DNA of 5,682 nucleotides from positions 1 through 5,682 of the forward strand of contig JAISVP010000123.1 in assembly GCA_031271475.1 (NCBI GenBank), given 5' to 3'. Below are positions 1-5,045 of the stretch, in pieces. A program made the translations under genes and the position numbers. The DNA is from Oscillospiraceae bacterium (GTDB lineage Bacteria; Bacillota; Clostridia; Oscillospirales; Ruminococcaceae). The notes beneath the pieces were generated by a model. That model ran no database searches, was not told where the DNA came from, and saw only the letters and a program-made list of their open reading frames with translations. The first letter of the stretch is position 1. Each line of letters opens with the position of its first letter.

Positions 1-1
1 T

Positions 2-157
2 ATAGTGAATTCTCTGGTAGAAAAGGGATTGCTTGAGGAAGCCGGACGTCTTGAAGTTCCCGGCAGACCGCTTGCGTTTAAGACCACGGATAACTTTCTC
101 AGATGTTTTGAACTGGAGAGTATAGAGGAACTTCCGGATTTTCGGCCGGAAAAATAG
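2..157 (+). CDS. scpB: Segregation and condensation protein B, C-terminal part (partial)
   Basis: The frame is open from the window's left edge to a TAG at 155-157 and gives the last 51 residues. They contain LVEKGLLEEAGR, VPGRPLAFKTTDNFLRCF and a short tail, ELPDFRPEK. The GRL-VPGRP-KTT-FLRCF string is the hallmark of the second winged-helix domain of ScpB. In the family, ScpB binds the kleisin ScpA and forms the SMC-ScpAB condensin that organises and segregates the chromosome in the cytoplasm. The start lies upstream of the window. The next gene begins 7 bases after the stop, which suggests cotranscription. Identification rests on this C-terminal motif and on the downstream DUF2953/ytfJ genes, a common Clostridia arrangement. 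Confidence 0.93.
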   Translation: MVNSLVEKGLLEEAGRLEVPGRPLAFKTTDNFLRCFELESIEELPDFRPEK

Positions 158-164
158 GTGTGTT

Positions 165-809
165 ATGAAAATATTTCTTGCAGTGGTTTTAGTCTTGCTT
201 ATTCTGTCAATTATAAATATATCCGCAGTGCTGTTATATGTCGACGGACAGTTTAGGTTTAAGTTGAAATATGCGGGTATTACGCTGTTTTCCAATTCTA
301 AAGCAAGAACCAAAAAAAGAGGAAAGCATCTGTTCAAAAAAGCAGGACATATGAGCAGTGCAAGAAAAAGAACAAATAAAAATCAGTCAAACAGTATGAC
401 TGAACGCATAAAAAACTCAGATAAGATGTTAAAGTCAAAGTCTGGAAGCAAGAGTCTTCCGATGTCACACGAACGTCTTCTTGAAATTGTACAAACGGTT
501 TTAGAATCCGGGGAAAGGTTACTGAAAAGTATAAAAATTCGCAGGGTATTCATTGATTTTAAGGTAGGTGACGATGATGCGTTTGTCTGTGCGATGAAGT
601 GTGCGGGACTGAATATCGCAGTCTATAATATTTTGGGATTTTTGTCACAGTATTGTAATATAACCAAGAAAAAAATAAGTATCGAAAGTGTGTACGCTAC
701 AGTTCCGGCAGTATACGATTGCGGAGTTACAGTTAAGATGACAACCGCAGGCGCATTGCGGACTGTAATGAGCCTAATGAAAGCGTTTGCAGTGAGGGGA
801 AAGAAATGA
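165..809 (+). CDS. DUF2953 family membrane-anchored protein
   Basis: This encodes a 214-residue protein with one hydrophobic N-terminal segment (about residues 3-25) that should anchor it in the membrane. A very basic, low-complexity linker rich in Lys, Arg and Ser follows (about 44-98). The C-terminal domain (about 103-210) contains RRVFIDFKVGDDDAFVCAMK and matches the DUF2953 pattern, including the Gly-Asp-Asp/Ala region and the later VYNILGFLSQY stretch. No biochemical function is established for the family. It commonly sits between scpB and ytfJ in Clostridia, as here, and is presumed to be linked to sporulation. The start at 165 follows a weak AGGTG at 156-160. The stop TGA overlaps the next start in an ATGA at 806-809, indicating translational coupling. 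The family call is from memory of motif and context. Confidence 0.8.
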   Translation: MKIFLAVVLVLLILSIINISAVLLYVDGQFRFKLKYAGITLFSNSKARTKKRGKHLFKKAGHMSSARKRTNKNQSNSMTERIKNSDKMLKSKSGSKSLPMSHERLLEIVQTVLESGERLLKSIKIRRVFIDFKVGDDDAFVCAMKCAGLNIAVYNILGFLSQYCNITKKKISIESVYATVPAVYDCGVTVKMTTAGALRTVMSLMKAFAVRGKK

Positions 810-1207
810 ATAACAAAATTAACGACATTATGAGCGTTACGATGAATAAAATCAAAGAGATTACAGATGTTGAAACAATAGTCGGGGATCCCATTAAAGT
901 GGATGAAAAAACAACCCTTATACCTGTGTCAAAGGCAAGTTTTGGTTTTGTGGCAGGAGGCAGTGATATACCCGCTAAGATCGAAAAAGAACGGTTCGGC
1001 GGCGGGACAGGTGCGGGCGTTTCCATACAGCCTGTGGCATTCATAGTAATTAATGACGGGAATGTAAGGATGATGTCTGTGAATTCACCGTCAAGTGCGG
1101 CAGATTTAATTCCCGAACTTTTCACTAAAATATCCGACATAATAGAAACAGTTAAAAAGAATAAAGAAAATAAGACAAAAACTGATACTCATTCCAGTAA
1201 CAGTTGA
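806..1207 (+). CDS. ytfJ: GerW/YtfJ family sporulation protein
   Basis: This is a 133-residue protein. Residues 24-53 (TIVGDPIKVDEKTTLIPVSK followed by SFGFVAGGSDI) and 64-84 (a Gly-rich FGGGTGAGVSIQP patch, then AFIVIND) are the conserved core of the GerW/YtfJ family. In Bacillus subtilis the family member is a forespore-made protein needed for normal germination responses. The last 20 residues are Lys/Asn/Ser/Thr-rich and look disordered. A strong SD, GAGGGGA (794-800), sits 5 bases before the ATG. The ATG overlaps the preceding stop, so it is the third gene of the scpB operon. It implies a spore-forming ancestry but does not prove that this organism sporulates. Confidence 0.92.
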   Translation: MNNKINDIMSVTMNKIKEITDVETIVGDPIKVDEKTTLIPVSKASFGFVAGGSDIPAKIEKERFGGGTGAGVSIQPVAFIVINDGNVRMMSVNSPSSAADLIPELFTKISDIIETVKKNKENKTKTDTHSSNS

Positions 1208-1272
1208 CGGAATAACAGTATCTGTTAATGTGGTGTGCAATAGTCGTTTCTAATGGCTAAACTGAATCCAAA

Positions 1273-1295
1273 AACAGCCGGCATTGCCGGCTGTT
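1273..1295. terminator. Shared hairpin between convergent ytfJ and the dockerin gene
   Basis: A perfect 10-bp stem, AACAGCCGGC (1273-1282) and GCCGGCTGTT (1286-1295), closes a 3-base ATT loop. On the minus strand it is followed by five T residues (1274-1270), so it fits an intrinsic terminator for the minus-strand gene ending at 1352. On the plus strand the downstream tract is only AAATTAAG then ATTTT, a weaker terminator for the ytfJ operon. It probably serves both convergent units. Confidence 0.75.
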
Positions 1296-1339
1296 AAATT
1301 AAGAATATTTTAAAATATTTCCATTGTAAACTCACTGTG

Positions 1340-1365
1340 AAGTTAGAACACCTATCCCAACGCCG
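1340..1365 (+). repeat. 26-nt imperfect direct repeat, copy 1
   Basis: This matches 2466-2491 at 23 of 26 positions in the same orientation, with no gaps. Differences are at 1346 (G/A), 1351 (C/G) and 1362 (G/T). The copy includes the last codons and the TAG stop of the dockerin gene. It runs from AAGTTAGAACA through CTATCCCAAC to GCCG. The two copies bracket the dockerin gene, so they may mark a gene-tail duplication or a recombination junction. Confidence 0.65.
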
Positions 1366-2290
1366 GAATCTTCCCGCTGACAAACAATACCATCAGCATT
1401 AAGTCCTTGACCGTAACTTCGCCGTCATGGTCAACATCCGCAATATACAGCCGGTCATCGGCAATTGCTTCTTCATCAACAATGTGCTTGGCGAGGGTAA
1501 CAATATCCGCAGCACCAACCGTGCCGGATGAGTCGAGGTCACCGGGAGTGACGTTCCCGTCAAGCGGAATAAACTCAAACTCATTTTGAACCGCGTAAGT
1601 CTCAGCGGCGGTGCCTGAGTAGCCGTAGACGGTGAAGCCGTCTATACGCCTGTAATCGGGAATCCAGTTCATACCGCTATACATATCGGAGTTGATAAAA
1701 TACCCCAATGCATGCGGTCCTATTTCTGTAACCGAACGCGGAACAGTTACACTTGTTAAACTTAGACAGTCCCGAAAGGCCTCTTCCTTAATAGCAGTTA
1801 ATCCATCCGGGAATAAAACTGATTCCAAAGACTCGTTCATCGCAAAGGCAGCATTAGGAATAATTTCAAGGCTTTCAGGTAATGTTAACGTTTTTAGGTT
1901 ACAATTTACAAAAGCCCCAAAACCAAGTTCAGTAAGACTGTTCGGCAAAACAATGTTTTCGAGGTTTTCACAACTGTAGAAAGCCCGTTCACCAATCCCA
2001 GTAACCGTATCCGGTATTTCAACGCTTTCAAGTTCACGGTGCTCCTCAAAAGCCCCCATTCCTATACGTGTAATAGGGTATGCAGGACTTGTTTGGTCAA
2101 TTTCATCACTTGGAATGACAAGATTTATTTGGCTGTATCCGTAATATGCGCTGATTTCCCAGCCGACTTCCGACAAAAAAACCAAACGGTAATCACTTAA
2201 ATCCTCTGTCTGCGCGGCGTATGAAGGAAAAGCTAAAGTCAGCACAGCCAAAGCCAGAAACGCTGACATCTTTTTAAAAACTTTTTTCAT
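1352..2290 (-). CDS. Secreted BspA-type leucine-rich-repeat protein with C-terminal type I dockerin
   Basis: A 312-residue protein read from the ATG at 2290-2288; a TTG six bases upstream (2296-2294) is an alternative start with closer spacing to AGAAAG. Residues 1-26 are a signal peptide: a Lys-rich N-region, a hydrophobic core (AFLALAVLTLAF) and SYA before a likely cleavage site. Residues about 72-200 are BspA/LRR_5-type repeats of the pattern IP-x-TVTGIGERAFYSC-x-NLENIVLP, at least five units. They end in the usual YGYSGTAAETYAVQNEFEFI cap. Residues about 251-306 are a dockerin with two EF-hand-like calcium loops, DLDSSGTVGAAD and DVDHDGEVTVKD. Dockerins bind cohesins on scaffoldins, so the protein is probably exported and docked to a cell-surface or cellulosome-like complex, with the LRR part acting in adhesion or binding. 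No catalytic domain is visible. A tRNA-Leu lies upstream on the same strand; no convincing own promoter was found. Confidence 0.92.
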   Translation of the reverse strand: MKKVFKKMSAFLALAVLTLAFPSYAAQTEDLSDYRLVFLSEVGWEISAYYGYSQINLVIPSDEIDQTSPAYPITRIGMGAFEEHRELESVEIPDTVTGIGERAFYSCENLENIVLPNSLTELGFGAFVNCNLKTLTLPESLEIIPNAAFAMNESLESVLFPDGLTAIKEEAFRDCLSLTSVTVPRSVTEIGPHALGYFINSDMYSGMNWIPDYRRIDGFTVYGYSGTAAETYAVQNEFEFIPLDGNVTPGDLDSSGTVGAADIVTLAKHIVDEEAIADDRLYIADVDHDGEVTVKDLMLMVLFVSGKIPALG

Positions 2291-2564
2291 ATTCAACCAT
2301 ACTTTCTATTAGTTGAAATTAAATGTACATTTCTTTGTTCTCATAGTTTTTTTTAGTTTTTTGATATTAAACAGCATTTGTTTTCCTAAACTTTCATAGG
2401 CCTCACCTGCTCTCAAATGTTCTCATACCGTTGGCAATATGATGAACTTTTGTCAACTTACTGCTAAGTTAAAACAGCTATCCCAACTCCGCACGAGCGG
2501 CTTTTCCGCGAAGCGCAAGAGGTTTATTTGCGGATTAATTCAAACATTTACGAACTTACTTTTA
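2291..2564. other. Intergenic region upstream of the dockerin gene
   Basis: No convincing gene is seen. The stretch holds a 10-base direct repeat TGTTCTCATA at 2336-2345 and 2418-2427, an AT-rich tract just upstream of the dockerin gene, and the second copy of a 26-nt repeat at 2466-2491. Next to the tRNA 3' side are small GC-rich inverted repeats: GCGG/CCGC at 2497-2509 and CGCAA/TTGCG at 2514-2532. These hairpins lack a T-tract on either strand, so they are not clear terminators. The promoter of the dockerin gene could not be placed with confidence. Read-through from the tRNA unit is possible. Confidence 0.5.
2466..2491 (+). repeat. 26-nt imperfect direct repeat, copy 2
   Basis: Second copy of the element at 1340-1365, 23 of 26 identical, running from AAGTTAAAACAG through CTATCCCAAC to TCCG. 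Read on the minus strand it also spells a short Leu-Gly-stop ending (TTG GGA TAG), as at the end of the dockerin gene. The codons before it do not resemble a dockerin, so only the extreme tail is shared. Confidence 0.65.
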
Positions 2565-2651
2565 TGGTGCCGCTGGCCGGGGTCGAACCGGCACGGTATC
2601 TCTACCACCGGATTTTGAGTCCGGCACGTCTGCCAATTCCATCACAGCGGC
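2565..2651 (-). tRNA. tRNA-Leu (anticodon CAA)
   Basis: The full class II cloverleaf can be drawn on the minus strand. The acceptor GCCGCTG (2651-2645) pairs with CAGCGGC (2575-2569). A discriminator A (2568) and an encoded CCA (2567-2565) follow. The anticodon stem CCGGA/TCCGG (2624-2620 and 2612-2608) closes the loop CTCAAAA, giving anticodon CAA at 2617-2615, which reads UUG Leu codons. A long variable arm with a 4-bp stem (2606-2603 with 2598-2595) and a T-arm GCCGG-TTCGACC-CCGGC confirm the leucine class. The 87-nt length including CCA is normal. A strong promoter 270 bases upstream on the same strand probably drives it. Confidence 0.97.
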
Positions 2652-2710
2652 AAGTTTAATTTTGTTATCGTTGGCTTAATAATATTCACCAAGCGTTTTA
2701 GTCTTAACAT
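2642..2710 (-). CDS. Leu-rich 22-residue mini-ORF running into tRNA-Leu (tentative)
   Basis: The ATG at 2710-2708 opens a 22-codon frame that stops with TGA at 2644-2642, ten bases inside the tRNA. Six of the 22 residues are Leu (codons TTA, CTA, TTG, TTA, TTG, CTG), two of them read by the adjacent tRNA. The peptide begins MLRLKRLVNIIK. Upstream, AAGGAAGTGA (2733-2724) is a near-full anti-SD complement, but it lies 13 bases from the ATG when measured from the GGAAG core, which is long. It may be a leader peptide or chance; no homology is claimed. Confidence 0.25.
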   Translation of the reverse strand: MLRLKRLVNIIKPTITKLNLPL

Positions 2711-2913
2711 ATTATTTATATCACTTCCTTAACGGCTGCTTAACGGCAGCCTGTTCATTCACACGACAGTCAATGTTCCGGAAATAACGGTAAAACCGTC
2801 TGTACCTATATCAGACTTTACCAACAGACTGCTCACAGACCTACAGGCGAATACTGCCCGTTACTGTCAGAACAAATCCAGAACAAATGTACCTAAGCTG
2901 CCATTGTGGCTTC
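2652..2913 (-). ncRNA. Putative structured leader or small RNA upstream of tRNA-Leu
   Basis: Transcription from the consensus promoter at 2948-2920 should start near G2913 and run through this stretch towards the tRNA. No terminator is seen before the tRNA, so it may be a long pre-tRNA leader or a processed small RNA. Visible structure includes a 5' hairpin GCCA-CAA-TGGC (2910-2900), an 11-bp hairpin GGTAAA.GTCTG with CAGAC..TTTACC (2822-2789, 3-base bulge), and GACAGT/ACTGTC pairing across it. Near the 3' end, GGCTGC/GCAGCC (2751-2734) forms a hairpin. GGCAGC near the 5' end (2902-2897) could instead pair with GCTGCC (2750-2745), so alternative folds compete. No T-box motif, 6S, SRP or tmRNA signature was recognised. 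The class is unknown. Confidence 0.4.
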
Positions 2914-2919
2914 TTTTTT

Positions 2920-2948
2920 ATTATACCATAAATTTTCAGGTATGTCAA
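2920..2948 (-). promoter_or_regulatory. Perfect consensus sigma-A promoter for the tRNA-Leu unit
   Basis: On the minus strand TTGACA (2948-2943) is followed by a 17-base spacer and TATAAT (2925-2920), with a TGG extended -10 directly before it. Both hexamers match consensus exactly. The predicted start is near G2913. It points towards the structured region and tRNA-Leu. The 250-base distance to the tRNA is long for a plain tRNA promoter. Confidence 0.88.
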
Positions 2949-2980
2949 TAGGGAATTTAATTTTTTTTTATCTTCTTTGT

Positions 2981-3026
2981 GTGCGTTGATGAGAACTTCG
3001 CTTAGCCTGTTTTCGATTGAAATTAC
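2981..3026 (+). repeat. 46-nt repeat, copy A (inverted relative to copy B)
   Basis: This 46-base segment matches the reverse complement of 3708-3753 at 38 of 46 positions with no gaps. It starts GTGCGTTGATGAG and ends GAAATTAC. Read in the frame GCG TTG ATG AGA..., both copies encode ALMRTSLS then F, and several differences fall at third codon positions, hinting at a coding past. The copy ends eight bases before the terminator hairpin at 3034-3073; its own frame stops at TAA 3031-3033. No start or SD of its own is convincing. Confidence 0.7.
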
Positions 3027-3033
3027 TATGTAA

Positions 3034-3073
3034 GATTAAACAAGCCCGGATTTAGTGCCGGGCTTATTTAATC
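3034..3073 (-). terminator. Strong bidirectional terminator downstream of the lipoprotein gene
   Basis: A 16-position stem, GATTAAA-C-AAGCCCGG (3034-3049) against CCGGGCTT-A-TTTAATC (3058-3073), has a single C/A mismatch and an 8-base loop. The GC core is flanked by A-rich and T-rich arms on both sides. Read on the minus strand it gives CCGGGCTTGTTTAATC, and on the plus strand CCGGGCTTATTTAATC. It can therefore end transcripts from either side. It lies 60 bases past the lipoprotein stop. Confidence 0.85.
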
Positions 3074-3132
3074 CTCATATATTTGAGTGCTTTTCTACAG
3101 AATGCGTATTAAGTCATTATTATATCGAACCG

Positions 3133-3426
3133 TTACCAGTGTATGACAGGAGTATTTGCCGGAATCTGTGTCGCCGGCGGTTTTGGAACTACAGTGGAAT
3201 TTCCCGGAGCAGGTCTGTACCAGTCACGGTAACCTCCGTGAATAGCTTTACGGGGTTTTACTTTTTTAGGCGTATGCCCGTTGAAAACATCACTTATAAC
3301 AGTTTCAGCACGTCGAATTCCCCTGTCATGTGCATTTCTCATTCTTGATCTTGTGGTGCTTCCGCAACCGGTCATCAATGCACAGGACAAGCAAACAGCC
3401 GCAACTGCAATTATTGTTTTTTTCAT
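3133..3426 (-). CDS. Small putative lipoprotein, function unknown
   Basis: From the ATG at 3426 this is a 97-residue protein. Residues 1-21 form a lipoprotein signal peptide: MKK, a hydrophobic core, then the lipobox LMTGC with Cys21 as the expected lipidated residue. The mature part is short, basic and hydrophilic. It has an Arg/Asp-rich stretch (SRMRNAHDRGIRRAE), a Lys-rich central part and a Pro/Thr/Asn-rich tail ending in IHW, with no recognised domain. A GTG at 3444 would add six residues, but neither start has a clear SD. A strong AAGGGGG lies further up (about 3478-3484), yet the frame is closed by TAA before it. The terminator at 3034-3073 follows. It is probably a membrane-tethered surface protein. 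The signal and lipobox make it likely real. Confidence 0.7.
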   Translation of the reverse strand: MKKTIIAVAAVCLSCALMTGCGSTTRSRMRNAHDRGIRRAETVISDVFNGHTPKKVKPRKAIHGGYRDWYRPAPGNSTVVPKPPATQIPANTPVIHW

Positions 3427-3444
3427 GTTTTTTTGCGGTTTCAC

Positions 3445-3660
3445 TTGCCGGAATTAATTCCGTTAAGTGTTACCAGTTCCCCCTTCATCTAAAAAATTGT
3501 GTTGCAAATAAAGCAACATCATTATTTTTGACTTTACGGGTGAAAATATGTTAGTAAAAACTTGACTTTAACAGTTCCATAAAAAATAAAAATCACGGGA
3601 ATTTTCGATTAAAGCATAGACAAATTCATGTTTTGAACAGCTTTAAAAGTATGTTATGCC
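3445..3660. other. AT-rich intergenic region without a recognised gene
   Basis: No gene is supported. Visible elements are a 14-base perfect palindrome CGGAATTAATTCCG at 3449-3462 just upstream of the lipoprotein gene, a weak hairpin GTTGC-AAATAAA-GCAAC at 3501-3517, and TTGACTTTA repeated at 3528-3536 and 3562-3570. The palindrome could be an operator for the lipoprotein gene, but nothing else supports this. No convincing promoter was placed. Confidence 0.5.
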
Positions 3661-3707
3661 GTCAAACGGTAAATTTGATACGGGTGTTTCTCCAATATTT
3701 TTCAATT

Positions 3708-3753
3708 GTAATTTCGTTCCCGAACGGGCTAAGTGAAGTCCTCATCAACGCAC
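3708..3753 (-). repeat. 46-nt repeat, copy B
   Basis: The minus-strand copy of the element at 2981-3026, 38 of 46 identical without gaps. It differs at three scattered positions plus a cluster where copy B carries CGGGAACG and copy A TTCGATTG. In copy B that cluster makes a small CCCG-TT-CGGG hairpin, which copy A lacks. Confidence 0.7.
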
Positions 3754-3787
3754 GCATTTGCGTGCGGGTCTGGGCGAAGCCAAGACC
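3749..3787. repeat. Adjacent pair of strong hairpins
   Basis: Two back-to-back inverted repeats are seen. The first is CGCACGCA-TT-TGCGTGCG (3749-3766), a perfect 8-bp stem. The second is GGTCT-G-GGC-GAA-GCC-A-AGACC (3767-3787), 5 plus 3 bp with one mismatch. They are much more GC-rich than their surroundings and adjoin the 46-nt repeat, so they may be part of one repeated structured element. No T-tract follows on either strand, so they are not ordinary terminators. Confidence 0.6.
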
Positions 3788-3913
3788 GTAGTATATATTG
3801 TAACTACCCGTTTTTATGTTATTTATTGGTAATGCCTGCCGTGGAATCTCAAAATTACTGACCGTGTAATTCAAAAATTGTTTCGGCTATCACCTAAAAA
3901 TTCCAAAAAAGAC

Positions 3914-3942
3914 TTGACATTTGATCCTCTATCATATATAAT
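3914..3942 (+). promoter_or_regulatory. Perfect consensus sigma-A promoter of the cysK unit
   Basis: TTGACA (3914-3919), a 17-base spacer and TATAAT (3937-3942) match consensus exactly. The start should fall near 3949-3950. An 8-bp inverted repeat, ATCATATA (3931-3938) and TATATGAT (3956-3963), straddles the -10 element and start site. It is a candidate operator, which would suit a gene that must be shut off from so strong a promoter. Confidence 0.9.
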
Positions 3943-3980
3943 GTTTAGTAAGTATTATATGATTATCGCGGAGGTTGTAT

Positions 3981-4049
3981 ATGGTTAGAAAATTTAAATG
4001 GCTATGTTCAAGCGGAGGATTACTCCGATGTTGGCGGCAAGTAATTTAA
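3981..4049 (+). CDS. Short leader ORF with two Cys codons, upstream of cysK
   Basis: A 22-codon ORF follows a strong SD, GGAGG (3970-3974), with ideal 6-base spacing, and lies about 30 bases downstream of the predicted cysK transcript start. The peptide starts MVRKFKWLCSSGG and contains Cys at positions 9 and 17 and three Arg near the end. A hairpin CGGAG-GATTA-CTCCG (4013-4027) lies inside the ORF and covers a second GGAGG. That SD serves an overlapping ATG at 4028. The Cys codons next to a cysteine synthase gene suggest translation-dependent sensing of Cys-tRNA, but this is inference. No paired terminator/antiterminator was found before cysK. Confidence 0.5.
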   Translation: MVRKFKWLCSSGGLLRCWRQVI

Positions 4050-4162
4050 CACAGTATATTCCGAATTGTCAAATTAAAAATGAAAAGGAGCAATTGTCCT
4101 ATGAAAACATATCAAAAAATTACCGATTTAATCGGAGGAACTCCCTTGTTGGAACTGTCTGA
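4028..4162 (+). CDS. Overlapping 44-residue frame between leader ORF and cysK (tentative)
   Basis: The ATG at 4028 sits 9 bases after GGAGG (4014-4018), which is buried in the 4013-4027 hairpin. The frame overlaps the end of the leader ORF by 22 bases and the beginning of cysK by 62 bases, stopping at TGA 4160-4162. It begins [17 protein letters not shown], includes one Cys codon, and has no recognised homologue. If translated, ribosomes would pass over the cysK SD and start and could affect its initiation. It may equally be a chance frame; only the SD supports it. Confidence 0.2.
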   Translation: MLAASNLTQYIPNCQIKNEKEQLSYENISKNYRFNRRNSLVGTV

Positions 4163-5033
4163 TTACGATCAGGAACCAGGACTGTCAGCGACCGTTCTCG
4201 GCAAGTTAGAATACTTCAATCCGGCAGGAAGTGTCAAAGACCGCATTGCCAAAGCGATGATCGAGGACGCGGAAGCCAAGAATCTGTTAAAACCCGATTC
4301 TGTCATCATTGAGGCAACAAGCGGCAACACCGGTATTGGTCTGGCATCTATAGCGGCGGCTAAAAAGTACCGAATCATCCTGACTATGCCGGAAACCATG
4401 AGCATTGAGCGCCGAAATCTGCTTAAAGCCTACGGTGCGGAACTTGTGCTGACTGAGGGTGCGAAAGGCATGAAGGGTGCTATCGCGAAAGCCGAGGAAC
4501 TTGCCGCCGAGATCCCGAACAGTTTTATTCCCAGCCAGTTTAACAATCCGGCAAACCCATCCGTGCATAGAGCAACTACCGGTCCCGAAATATGGAATGA
4601 TACGGACGGTAAGGTTGACATCCTTGTTTCTGGCATTGGTACCGGAGGCACCATTTCCGGAGCGGGCGGTTATCTCAAAGAGAAAAAAACGGATATTAAG
4701 ATTATCGCGGTGGAACCAGCCGATTCACCGGTGTTATCCAAAGGAACTCCCGGTCCGCATAAGATTCAGGGTATAGGAGCCGGTTTTGTACCGAATACAT
4801 TGGATGTGTCTATATACGATGAGATCATTACGGTTACCAATGAGGACGCTTTTGAAACCGGACGAAAATTGGCAAAAACAGAGGGGGTTTTGGTAGGGAT
4901 TTCCTCCGGCGCGGCAGTTTGGGCGGCATTTCAAGTTGCAAAGCGTCCGGAGAATGCCGGTAAAACAATTGTCGTTATCCTGCCGGATACCGGTGAGCGG
5001 TATCTTTCCACACCCATGTTTACGGAAAATTAA
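4101..5033 (+). CDS. cysK: Cysteine synthase (O-acetylserine sulfhydrylase)
   Basis: This is a 310-residue protein of normal CysK length. It is a cytoplasmic PLP enzyme that makes cysteine from O-acetylserine and sulfide, the last step of cysteine synthesis. Visible family motifs are LIGGTPLL (residues 9-16), NPAGSVKDR with PLP-binding Lys46, the substrate loop TSGNTG (73-78), the phosphate-binding GIGTGGT (178-184), GISSGAA (266-272) with the Ser contacting the PLP ring nitrogen, and [10 protein letters not shown] near the C-terminus. All key residues are intact. The start at 4101 is preferred over an in-frame ATG at 4080 because AAGGAG (4085-4090) precedes it by 10 bases and the N-terminus then matches the family. 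It is driven by the consensus promoter at 3914-3942 through a 150-base leader. No cysE is adjacent. Confidence 0.97.
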   Translation: MKTYQKITDLIGGTPLLELSDYDQEPGLSATVLGKLEYFNPAGSVKDRIAKAMIEDAEAKNLLKPDSVIIEATSGNTGIGLASIAAAKKYRIILTMPETMSIERRNLLKAYGAELVLTEGAKGMKGAIAKAEELAAEIPNSFIPSQFNNPANPSVHRATTGPEIWNDTDGKVDILVSGIGTGGTISGAGGYLKEKKTDIKIIAVEPADSPVLSKGTPGPHKIQGIGAGFVPNTLDVSIYDEIITVTNEDAFETGRKLAKTEGVLVGISSGAAVWAAFQVAKRPENAGKTIVVILPDTGERYLSTPMFTEN

Positions 5034-5045
5034 CGGAGGCTTTTT

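Larger units (their letters stand above)
3662..3874 (-). pseudogene. Repeat-containing 70-codon frame, probably a gene remnant or repeat element
   Basis: The frame begins at a TTG (3874-3872), directly after an in-frame stop, and has no good SD. It reads NYTVSNFEIPRQALPIN..., then GLGFAQTRTQMRALMRTSLS and a tail ending IKFTV. The ALMRTSLSPF part lies in the 46-nt repeat shared, in inverted orientation, with 2981-3026. The middle of the frame is also two strong hairpins (3749-3766 and 3767-3787), which is unusual inside a real gene. I read it as a degenerate coding fragment or a structured intergenic repeat rather than an active gene. No family was recognised. Confidence 0.35.

Noticed and set aside
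733..1140. Minus-strand open frame of 135 codons
   Set aside because: It lies antisense to the well-supported DUF2953 and ytfJ genes and has no family features.
1692..1979. Plus-strand open frame of 95 codons
   Set aside because: It is antisense to the LRR repeats of the dockerin gene; the repetitive composition keeps the opposite frame open.
2451..2456. Minus-strand TTGACA as a promoter for the dockerin gene
   Set aside because: No acceptable -10 hexamer lies at 16-18 bases; only a CAACGG is found there.
2497..2533. Terminator for tRNA-Leu
   Set aside because: The small GC-rich hairpins have no T-tract on the minus strand.
2652..2913. T-box riboswitch, 6S RNA, SRP RNA or tmRNA identity for the structured region
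   Set aside because: None of their characteristic conserved motifs (such as the T-box GGTGG/ACCGCG elements) could be found, so no known class is claimed.
3055..3348. Plus-strand open frame of 97 codons
   Set aside because: It overlaps the terminator hairpin and is antisense to the lipoprotein gene; no SD or family signal.
4080..4100. Upstream ATG as the cysK start
   Set aside because: It would place the SD AAGGAG inside the coding region and add seven residues not seen in the family.
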